Positions 1-5,007 of a stretch of DNA of 10,566 nt are shown here, one piece after another. Numbering within the stretch: the first letter of the stretch is position 1; each line of letters begins with the position of its first letter. Under the pieces are notes generated by a model. That model was not told the DNA's origin, did no database searches, and worked only from the letters and a program-made list of their open reading frames with translations. The stretch covers positions 1 to 10,566 of the forward strand of contig QZJA01000024.1 in NCBI GenBank assembly GCA_003599205.1, given 5' to 3'. Position numbers and translations under genes: made by a program. Source of the DNA: Candidatus Parcubacteria bacterium. GTDB taxonomy: Bacteria; Patescibacteriota; Patescibacteriia; UBA1558; GWA2-36-10.

Positions 1-1
1 A

Positions 2-1738
2 GTTTCAGTGGCAGGCTTAGACATAGGTGAACTGACTTATGAAGAAGCCCGTGATAAAATACAAAAGCAAGTTGATGTGATAAATAAAAGTGGCTTTGTT
101 TATAAATCTGAACAGAAAACAGTCACTATTTCTCCTACTCTATCAAGCTTAGGTGCTTCAGATACTTCATACGCTATTGTTTTCTGGGACGTTGATAAAA
201 GTTTGTCCCAGGTCGTATCTTTTCAGAAAAATTCTAGTTTTAGTTCACTATTTAATAAATTAAAAGTTATTTTATTTGGCGAGGATTTCCCAATTATTTA
301 TTCTTGGGACAGACAACAACACAAACAAATTTTGGCTGATAATTTTGCTGATGTTCTGAGCCAAAAAGTTGAGGCATCTTTTTATTTTGATGAGAGCGGC
401 GAGCTGAAGATAATAGGGGCTCAAACTGGTAAAACTTTTTCTTATGATCAGGCTCTAGCTGATACTGAGGTGCATATAAAAAATTTGTCAGTTGGTGAAA
501 TAAATTTAAATATAGTAGAAGACAAACCACAGATTACAACAGAGTTGATAGAATCTTTTAAAAACAAAATAATTGCTGTAGCCGGCCGTGGTTCTTTTTA
601 TCTAACTTATGAAGAAAAAGATTGGAGTATACCTAATGATATTTGGCGCAATTGGCTAATGTTGAGCACTGAGCCAACTAGAGAAGCAGAGCTTCAGGAG
701 TACATTGGGCCTTATTCTATAGTTTTGGCTAAAGAGAAATTTGATGCTTATTTAGATGAAGCCGGAATAAAAGAGACAATAGAAAAACCAGTGCAGGATG
801 CTAGATTTAAGTTGCAGGACGGGAAGGTTTCAGAATTTATAAGTAGTGAGCCGGGGCGAAGTATTGATCTTGATCAGAGTCTAGCTTTGATGAATGGAGC
901 TTTGTTAAAATCAGGCGAACTAGAAACTCAATTGGTAGTAACTGTAGTTGAACCGCAAATAATGAACGAAGATATAAATGATTTGGGTATTGTAGAAATT
1001 ATTGGTACTGGCGTCTCTGATTTTGCTGGATCACCTCCCAATAGAATTCATAATATTGGAGTTGGAGCAGACACTTTAAATGGCATGCTTATTCCTCCGG
1101 GACAAGAGTTTTCTCTAGTTAAGGCTTTGGGGGAAATTGATGGTGAGCATGGCTATCTTCAGGAGTTAGTTATTAAAGGCAATAGAACCATACTAGAATA
1201 TGGTGGTGGTCTGTGTCAAATAGGTACTACTATTTTTAGAGCAGCTCTGGGTACTGGCTTGGATATTACTGAGCGTCGCAACCACTCTTATCGGGTGTCT
1301 TATTACGAACCAGCTGGCACAGATGCTACTATTTATTCTCCTTGGCCAGATCTGAAATTTATAAATGACACACAAAAGCATGTCTTGATTCAGAGTCGCA
1401 TAGACGGCACAACTTTGTATTTTGATTTTTGGGGGACACCCGATGGCCGAAAAGCTACCACTACTGCTCCTATCATTTATAACACAGTAGCTCCACCACC
1501 AACTAAAATTATAAAAACAACCGAACTGGCTCCTGGTCAAAAAAGATGTACTGAAAGAGCACACTACGGAGCTGACGCTAAATTTGATTATAAAGTTACT
1601 TATGGTGATGGAAGAGATGCAAACGAAGAAACTTTTTATAGTCACTATATACCCTGGCAAGAGGTTTGTCTCTTGGGAGTGACAGAGGAGGAGTTGGCTC
1701 AGGAAAATGCTAGTTCTACTCCAGAAGATATTGAATAA
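2..1738 (+). CDS. VanW-family cell-wall protein with PG-binding-like repeats (5' partial)
   Basis: The reading frame is open from the window edge. A GTG at position 8 is probably internal, because the preceding codons read Val-Ser and VSVAGLDIGELTYEEA matches the usual start of the first PG-binding-like domain after a signal anchor; the true start lies upstream. Residues below are counted from that GTG. Two divergent PG-binding_4-like segments lie at about 1-170 and 180-315. The VanW domain lies at about 339-477, with the hallmark EYGGGLCQIGTTIFRAAL (397-414), ERRNHSY (422-428) and DLKFINDT (448-455). A tail with Cys513 and Cys554 follows, ending in an acidic stretch. VanW proteins are thought to be exported and act at the cell wall; their biochemical role is unclear. 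A bidirectional hairpin starts 7 bp after the stop. Family confidence is high; substrate unknown. Confidence 0.9.
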   Translation, partial: VSVAGLDIGELTYEEARDKIQKQVDVINKSGFVYKSEQKTVTISPTLSSLGASDTSYAIVFWDVDKSLSQVVSFQKNSSFSSLFNKLKVILFGEDFPIIYSWDRQQHKQILADNFADVLSQKVEASFYFDESGELKIIGAQTGKTFSYDQALADTEVHIKNLSVGEINLNIVEDKPQITTELIESFKNKIIAVAGRGSFYLTYEEKDWSIPNDIWRNWLMLSTEPTREAELQEYIGPYSIVLAKEKFDAYLDEAGIKETIEKPVQDARFKLQDGKVSEFISSEPGRSIDLDQSLALMNGALLKSGELETQLVVTVVEPQIMNEDINDLGIVEIIGTGVSDFAGSPPNRIHNIGVGADTLNGMLIPPGQEFSLVKALGEIDGEHGYLQELVIKGNRTILEYGGGLCQIGTTIFRAALGTGLDITERRNHSYRVSYYEPAGTDATIYSPWPDLKFINDTQKHVLIQSRIDGTTLYFDFWGTPDGRKATTTAPIIYNTVAPPPTKIIKTTELAPGQKRCTERAHYGADAKFDYKVTYGDGRDANEETFYSHYIPWQEVCLLGVTEEELAQENASSTPEDIE

Positions 1739-1935
1739 TAAAAAGCCCTCCCGCTGACGGGAGGGAATTTATTTTGTTTATTTGTATTTTATACCTTCAG
1801 ACAACTGTGCCCAAGAAAATCATTTTTCGAAAAAATTGAGCCGGAGCCGAATTTGATCTGAAGAATGATCCCCATGCTTGTCGTGGACACAGTTGCCTAA
1901 AGGCATTCAGTAGCAGGCATCACATGTCCCAGTAA
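1739..1935 (-). ncRNA. Structured small RNA of unknown family, about 197 nt
   Basis: The unit has its own promoter (TTGACA, 17 bp, TATTAT) and ends in the hairpin at 1746-1765. No convincing ORF is present. In the minus-strand RNA, 1884-1903 and 1794-1813 form 20 consecutive pairs including three G-U pairs. Read on the plus strand, those three would be C-A mismatches, so the structure supports minus-strand transcription. The stem may extend three more pairs outward. Inside it, 1864-1873 pairs with 1815-1824 (10 pairs, three G-U), separated from the main stem by a lopsided bulge of 10 nt (1874-1883) against 1 nt (1814). The apical part spans 1825-1863. The segment CUUCAGA of that apex could instead pair with UCUGAAG in the 3' arm of the main stem. 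Size, rod shape and independent transcription recall 6S RNA, but I see no family-defining sequence. It does not resemble tmRNA, RNase P or SRP RNA. Confidence 0.7.
1740..1770. terminator. Bidirectional intrinsic terminator
   Basis: A perfect 8-bp stem, CCCTCCCG (1746-1753) and CGGGAGGG (1758-1765), closes a CTGA loop. On the minus strand it is followed by CTTTTT, a good U-tract for the non-coding RNA. On the plus strand it is followed by AATTTATTTTGTTT, a weaker U-tract ending the VanW gene. Confidence 0.85.
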
Positions 1936-1941
1936 CTACGT

Positions 1942-1970
1942 ATAATAGCACACTTTTTTTATCTTGTCAA
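1942..1970 (-). promoter_or_regulatory. Sigma-70-type promoter of the minus-strand RNA
   Basis: On the minus strand, TTGACA (1970-1965) is a perfect -35, followed after exactly 17 bp by TATTAT (1947-1942), one mismatch from the -10 consensus. Transcription would begin near 1935. The -35 overlaps the -35 of a divergent plus-strand promoter. Confidence 0.8.
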
Positions 1971-1992
1971 GAAGGAAGAAATATGCTATAAT
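1964..1992 (+). promoter_or_regulatory. Upstream promoter for the rpmF operon (extended -10)
   Basis: TTGTCA (1964-1969) lies 17 bp before TATAAT (1987-1992), which is preceded by TGC, an extended -10. Transcription would begin near 1999, giving a leader of about 75 nt with a small AAGAC/GTCTT hairpin (2006-2020). Its -35 overlaps that of the minus-strand RNA promoter, so the two may compete for polymerase. Confidence 0.65.
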
Positions 1993-2018
1993 TACAGCAT
2001 ATTTTAAGACTTTGTGTC

Positions 2019-2047
2019 TTGACGTTAATGGTCTTTTGAGCTATTAT
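2019..2047 (+). promoter_or_regulatory. Proximal promoter for the rpmF operon
   Basis: TTGACG (2019-2024) and TATTAT (2042-2047) are each one base from consensus with a 17-bp spacer. The predicted start is near 2054, about 21 nt before the rpmF ATG. Together with the promoter at 1964-1992 this makes a tandem pair. Confidence 0.7.
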
Positions 2048-2074
2048 CACAAGCACTTAATAACTAAAAAAAAT

Positions 2075-2245
2075 ATGGGAACACCTACAAAAAAGAGAAC
2101 TAAATCTCAGGCTAGAAAAAGAGCTTCTCATTTTGCTTTGGAAAAACCAGCTTTGGTCAAGTGTTCTAATTGTGGTGTCTCTGTACAACCACATAAAGCT
2201 TGCTCCAAGTGTGGCTACTATAAAGGTAGTAAAAAAGTAAAATAA
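2075..2245 (+). CDS. rpmF: 50S ribosomal protein bL32
   Basis: A 56-residue basic protein of normal L32 length. It starts MGTPTKKRTKSQARKR, as L32 proteins do, and has the zinc-ribbon cysteines as CSNC (30-33) and CSKC (43-46), followed by GYYKG (47-51). L32 sits in the large subunit near the peptidyl-transferase region. The frame is open further upstream to 1964, but the extra 37 residues are not L32-like and would overlap the promoters, so ATG 2075 is chosen. There is no SD; the ATG follows an A-rich stretch. nusB begins 6 bp after the stop, so the two are almost certainly co-transcribed. Confidence 0.95.
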   Translation: MGTPTKKRTKSQARKRASHFALEKPALVKCSNCGVSVQPHKACSKCGYYKGSKKVK

Positions 2246-2251
2246 AGCAGC

Positions 2252-3127
2252 ATGGCTAACAGACACTTAGCAAGAACATTGGTTTTACAAGCTCTTTACG
2301 AGTATGATTTTAACAAAGGAAAAAAGGACATAGCTGAAATTGTTGAGCATGACCATCGTGAGTTTGCCCCTGATTTTGATGATCAGGGATTTTCTTTGGA
2401 TTTGGCTAAAGGCATAGTTAGCAAGCAAAAGAGTATAGATAAATTGATTATCAAATTTGCCCCAGAATGGCCGTTGGATCAAATTACTATGACTGACAGA
2501 AATGTTTTGCGCATGGGCATATACGAATTAAAGATGTCAGCTGATATACCGCCTAAAGTAGCTATCAATGAGGCTATAGAATTAGCCAAAGCATTTGGTG
2601 GAGAGTCTAGTGGTAAGTTTGTTAATGGAGTTTTGGGTAGCATCTATAAAGAGATGATCAAGCAAGGTGAAAAACAAACTTTAGCCAGTCAAGGCATAAA
2701 AGAAATATCAGCTGGCGGAGTAATTTATCGCCAGGATGATGATGGTTATTATTTTGTTTTGATAAAAGATGCTTATGATAAATGGACTTTTCCCAAAGGC
2801 CATGTAGAAAAAGACGAAAAAGTAGAATTAGCTGCTCTGCGTGAACTCAGTGAAGAAACTGGACTTAAACAGTTGACCGAAAAAGGCTATTTGGGAGAAA
2901 CAGAGGTCAAGGTTCATAAGCCAGGTGAAAAGCCTTATCGCAAACTAATAAAATATTTTTTGGTAGAAGCGAAAGATGAGGATTTGATTGTGCCCGAGGT
3001 CAGTGAGCTTCAGGATGTAAAATGGTTTCCTTTGCAAGAAGCTATTGACCGTCTCGATTATGAAAATGCTAAAGGTATTTTCAAAAAAGGTTTAGAAAAA
3101 TTAGCAGCCGATAAAAATGAGGAATAA
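2252..3127 (+). CDS. nusB: NusB-Nudix hydrolase fusion protein
   Basis: 291 residues in two domains. Residues 1-137 are NusB: RTLVLQALYEYD near the start, TDRNVLRMGIYEL (81-93) and VAINEAIELAKAFGG (103-117). NusB binds boxA RNA with NusE/S10 in transcription antitermination and rRNA synthesis. Residues 151-285 are a Nudix hydrolase: AGGVIYR (154-160), WTFPKGH (178-184) and a complete Nudix box GX5EX7REUXEEXGU (Gly183, Glu189, Arg197-Glu198, Glu201-Glu202, Gly204). The WTFPKG context resembles MutT/Ap4A-hydrolase-like members; the actual substrate cannot be read. Ordinary NusB is about 130-150 residues, so the second domain is a true in-frame fusion. There is no SD. The end overlaps rnc by 11 bp, suggesting translational coupling. 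Confidence 0.93.
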   Translation: MANRHLARTLVLQALYEYDFNKGKKDIAEIVEHDHREFAPDFDDQGFSLDLAKGIVSKQKSIDKLIIKFAPEWPLDQITMTDRNVLRMGIYELKMSADIPPKVAINEAIELAKAFGGESSGKFVNGVLGSIYKEMIKQGEKQTLASQGIKEISAGGVIYRQDDDGYYFVLIKDAYDKWTFPKGHVEKDEKVELAALRELSEETGLKQLTEKGYLGETEVKVHKPGEKPYRKLIKYFLVEAKDEDLIVPEVSELQDVKWFPLQEAIDRLDYENAKGIFKKGLEKLAADKNEE

Positions 3128-3809
3128 TCTAGAACAACTGGAGAAAAAAATAGGAATTAAGTTTAAGAATTCTGATATATTGAAAAGTGCTTTAGTTCAT
3201 CGCTCATACCTCAACGAACACAAAGACTTTCCTCTGGACCAAAATGAGCGTTTGGAATTTTTAGGTGATGCGGTTTTGGAGCTAGTAGTTACGCATTATT
3301 TGTACGAAAATTATAGCGAAGCAGAAGGTGTTTTGACCAACTGGCGTTCTTCATTGGTAAATGGTGAGCGGCTAGCATCTATTGCTGAAAATTTGGGTAT
3401 TTATAATTTTATGTATCTTTCTCGTGGTGAATCTAAAGATACTAATAAAAAAGCTCGTCAGTATATTTTGGCCAATGCTTTTGAAGCAATAACTGGAGCA
3501 ATCTATTTGGACAGAGGTTATGATAAAGCCAAAAAATTCATTGAAGAAAATTTGGTGGTACATCTAGGAAAAATAATAGAAGAAGGTGAATATATAGATG
3601 CTAAAAGTAATTTTCAGGAAAAGGCACAAGAGCATACTGGTATTACTCCTAGGTATAAAGTTTTGTCTGAATCTGGGCCAGACCACAACAAAAAATTTAT
3701 AGTAGGAGCATATTTGGAAAAAGATTTGGTAGCCAAAGGCGAGGGTTATAGCAAACAGGAGGCACAGACTCAGGCGGCTAGAAACGGTCTGAAGCTTAAA
3801 AAATGGTAA
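3117..3809 (+). CDS. rnc: Ribonuclease III
   Basis: 230 residues, the usual length. The catalytic domain spans about 1-150 with the signature NERLEFLGDAVLEL (43-56), containing Glu44, Glu47 and Asp51, equivalent to E. coli Glu38, Glu41 and Asp45. ILANAFEAITGAIYLD (117-132) supplies Glu123 (E. coli Glu117), but the position of E. coli Asp114 is Asn120. A double-stranded-RNA-binding domain follows at about 160-228, with PRYKVLSESGPDH and the C-terminal KQEAQTQAARNGL. The enzyme cleaves double-stranded RNA, chiefly rRNA precursors. It starts inside the end of nusB (11-bp overlap) without an SD, and a terminator hairpin follows about 37 bp after the stop. Identification is firm. Confidence 0.96.
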   Translation: MRNNLEQLEKKIGIKFKNSDILKSALVHRSYLNEHKDFPLDQNERLEFLGDAVLELVVTHYLYENYSEAEGVLTNWRSSLVNGERLASIAENLGIYNFMYLSRGESKDTNKKARQYILANAFEAITGAIYLDRGYDKAKKFIEENLVVHLGKIIEEGEYIDAKSNFQEKAQEHTGITPRYKVLSESGPDHNKKFIVGAYLEKDLVAKGEGYSKQEAQTQAARNGLKLKKW

Positions 3810-3846
3810 TATATTAAGTATTTATTTGAAAATAATTTTTGTATTT

Positions 3847-3874
3847 AATCCCCATTTTTGTTAGGGGATTTTTT
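3847..3874 (+). terminator. Intrinsic terminator of the rpmF-nusB-rnc operon
   Basis: AATCCCC (3847-3853) pairs with GGGGATT (3864-3870) around a 10-nt loop, and a run of six T (3869-3874) follows. Confidence 0.85.
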
Positions 3875-3876
3875 GT

Positions 3877-3905
3877 TTGACCTTTTTTATCTTTGTTGTT
3901 ATGAT
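3877..3905 (+). promoter_or_regulatory. Promoter of the plus-strand small RNA
   Basis: TTGACC (3877-3882) and TATGAT (3900-3905) are each one base from consensus with exactly 17 bp between them. The promoter begins 2 bp after the T-run of the rnc terminator, so it opens a new transcription unit. Predicted start near 3912. Confidence 0.75.
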
Positions 3906-3911
3906 AAAAGT

Positions 3912-4049
3912 ATCAAAAGCAATGCTTTTGCTCTTTCCCAACAGAATCATCACTAACCCAGCTCATCGCCATACCCCTACCATTACCCATTTTTTCATAT
4001 GATGATTCTGTCCCCAATGCTCGAGACACTTCGGTGTCTCCTTTTTTTT
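3912..4049 (+). ncRNA. Structured small RNA of unknown family, about 138 nt
   Basis: A complete non-coding unit: strong promoter, no convincing ORF, strong terminator. Three stems are visible. The 5' hairpin is CAAAAGC (3914-3920) and GCTTTTG (3924-3930) with an AAT loop. A perfect 12-bp stem, ACAGAATCATCA (3941-3952) with TGATGATTCTGT (4000-4011), encloses a 47-nt mostly unpaired C-rich region (3953-3999) holding several ACCC motifs. The terminator stem ends the RNA. A 12-bp lock around a C-rich loop suggests the loop may be presented to a protein or to G-rich RNA; that is inference. I do not recognise it as 6S, SRP, tmRNA or RNase P RNA. Confidence 0.7.
4023..4049 (+). terminator. Intrinsic terminator with UUCG tetraloop
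   Basis: GAGACAC (4023-4029) and GTGTCTC (4034-4040) form a perfect 7-bp stem around TTCG, followed by C and eight T (4042-4049). It ends the small RNA and faces the terminator of the convergent GC-rich gene. Confidence 0.9.
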
Positions 4050-4087
4050 AAAAAAGAAAAGACCCGCCGAGCATCACCCGACGGGTC
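4050..4087 (-). terminator. Intrinsic terminator of the GC-rich exported-protein gene
   Basis: On the minus strand GACCCGTCGGG (4087-4077) pairs along 11 positions, two of them G-U, with CTCGGCGGGTC (4071-4061) around a 5-nt loop. It is followed by TTTTCTTTTTT (4060-4050). The stem is GC-rich like the gene it ends. Confidence 0.88.
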
Positions 4088-4090
4088 CGA

Positions 4091-4108
4091 CGACCTGCAT
4101 GCAGGTCG
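4091..4108. repeat. Perfect 18-bp palindrome
   Basis: CGACCTGCATGCAGGTCG is a perfect inverted repeat without a spacer. It lies between the stop codon of the GC-rich gene (4117) and its terminator (4087). As RNA it could form a small hairpin; as DNA it is a symmetric site that a dimeric protein could bind. No second copy was noticed in the window. Confidence 0.75.
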
Positions 4109-4116
4109 GTCGAAGT

Positions 4117-4824
4117 TTAGAAGTTCATGATCCAGGCGGTCCAGATCTTGTCGGCGGCGCTGCCGTCGGTTTTGTCCTGGGGATCCAGGTTGAAGGTCAG
4201 GACCAGCCGGTTGCTGCTGAGCGGGGCGATGGCGCCCAGGTCGTAGTAGATGCCCCAGAAGGGCTCGAGCGGGTTGTCGCCGGATTTCTTCATGTGGCCG
4301 AACAAGCCGAGCGGGTTGTCGCCGAAGGCGACGGTGTTCCGGCTGAACCAGAAGTCGTCGATGGAGTCGTACTGGCTCTCCTGCCACATGGTGTAGCAGT
4401 TCCAGCTGACCTGGCCGACTTCGAGGCCGAAGGCGATGTCGTAGTTGAGGTAGCCCAGATCCTGGGTCTCGTGGTAGCTCGTGGTTTCCGAGCCGACGTC
4501 GGTGGTCTCGTTGATCACCGTCATGATGCTCGGGCCGAAGCCGAACTTGATGTAGATGAGGGTGCGATCCTCGCCGATGGGCCGCTCGTTGTAGTAGCCC
4601 CAGGTGGTGCCGATCTCGGAACCGACGTTGGTCCAGGCATCCGCCTTGAGGTGGCCCCAGGTGGTGCCGGTGCAGATGAAGAGGTCGCCCTTGGGGTAGG
4701 CCTCGACAGACAGGTACTGGGCCTGGGCCGGCGCCGGGGTGAAGGTGACGAGACCGATGGCCATGAGCAGCAGACCGATGAGGGTGGAGAAGCCGACAAC
4801 GACGAGAGCCTTGCACTGGTTCAT
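4117..4824 (-). CDS. Unknown exported protein in a GC-rich island
   Basis: 235 residues; I do not recognise the family. Residues 1-36 form a clear signal peptide: a short Lys-containing N-end, a hydrophobic core (about 8-29) and a likely cleavage after APAQA (31-35). The mature part is rich in Trp, Tyr, Gly and Asp, with recurring Trp-Gly motifs TTWGHLK (54-60), TTWGYYNE (73-80) and PFWGIYYDLG (188-197). That suggests a beta-rich, possibly surface or secreted protein. Cys51 and Cys143 could form a disulfide. The start is supported by an AGGAGG 9 nt upstream. A sampled stretch is about 62% G+C against about 38% in smc, and codons are GC-ending, unlike the flanking genes. It is transcribed away from smc and convergently to the small RNA at 3912-4049. 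Transfer from a GC-rich donor is plausible but unproven. Confidence 0.8.
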   Translation of the reverse strand: MNQCKALVVVGFSTLIGLLLMAIGLVTFTPAPAQAQYLSVEAYPKGDLFICTGTTWGHLKADAWTNVGSEIGTTWGYYNERPIGEDRTLIYIKFGFGPSIMTVINETTDVGSETTSYHETQDLGYLNYDIAFGLEVGQVSWNCYTMWQESQYDSIDDFWFSRNTVAFGDNPLGLFGHMKKSGDNPLEPFWGIYYDLGAIAPLSSNRLVLTFNLDPQDKTDGSAADKIWTAWIMNF

Positions 4825-4833
4825 GAAACACTT

Positions 4834-4839
4834 CCTCCT
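4834..4839 (-). promoter_or_regulatory. Strong SD for the GC-rich exported-protein gene
   Basis: AGGAGG on the minus strand, 9 nt before the ATG (4824-4822). It fixes the start and contrasts with the AT-rich genes of the window, none of which has a visible SD. Confidence 0.85.
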
Positions 4840-4919
4840 GTTAGGTGAACACTAGGACACGGACGCGGATTTTCTAACTTCTATTACTTCAGACTGAAGG
4901 GTACAAAATTTAATCTATT

Positions 4920-4948
4920 ATATTAACATATTTTTAGTATTTTGTCAA
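4920..4948 (-). promoter_or_regulatory. Promoter of the GC-rich exported-protein gene
   Basis: On the minus strand, TTGACA (4948-4943) is followed after 17 bp by TAATAT (4925-4920). A better -10 word, TATAAT (4922-4917), overlaps it but at a 20-bp spacing. The context ATTGACAAAAT plus TAATAT at 17 bp is the same as in the rpsP promoter. The leader of about 90 nt begins AT-rich and becomes GC-rich near 4873, and contains a CTTCAG/CTGAAG inverted repeat (about 4888-4900). Confidence 0.65.
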
Positions 4949-4978
4949 TAGTAGTTAGTTTATTTTTAGGCAAAAATA

Positions 4979-4987
4979 TGCTAAAAT
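4979..4987 (+). promoter_or_regulatory. Extended -10 promoter of smc
   Basis: TGCTAAAAT forms an extended -10 (TAAAAT at 4982-4987). The -35 position (TTTATT, 4959-4964) is poor. Transcription would begin near 4994, leaving a leader of only about 14 nt before the smc ATG. Confidence 0.5.
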
Positions 4988-5007
4988 ACTACCGTATTAT
5001 TTTACTT

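Noticed and set aside
1739..1935. Naming the minus-strand RNA as 6S RNA, tmRNA, RNase P or SRP RNA
   Set aside because: Length and rod shape fit 6S only loosely, and no family-defining sequence motif was found for any of them. Left as unknown family.
1964..2074. N-terminal extension of L32 to an upstream start
   Set aside because: The extra 37 residues are not L32-like and would lie over both predicted promoters. ATG 2075 gives the normal L32 start and length.
3995..4831. Alternative minus-strand frame over the same island
   Set aside because: The product is dominated by Arg, His and Pro without domain structure, and it reads through the terminator and into the small-RNA unit. Typical of a shifted frame in GC-rich DNA.
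4099..4848. Long plus-strand open frame antisense to the GC-rich exported-protein gene
   Set aside because: Its Gly/Val/Glu/Asp-heavy composition is a mirror of GC-rich coding on the other strand. The minus-strand frame has an SD, a signal peptide and a matching terminator.
4050..4870. Assembly chimera or contamination explaining the GC-rich islands
   Set aside because: Each island is a complete unit with an AT-rich promoter of resident style grading into GC-rich coding sequence, and there are two of them. A join artefact would not be expected to leave neat promoter-gene-terminator units. Read coverage would be needed to exclude it fully.
4942..5007. Upstream start for smc
   Set aside because: MYLEKLEIQGFKSF is the conserved SMC start, and the upstream frame overlaps the predicted -10.
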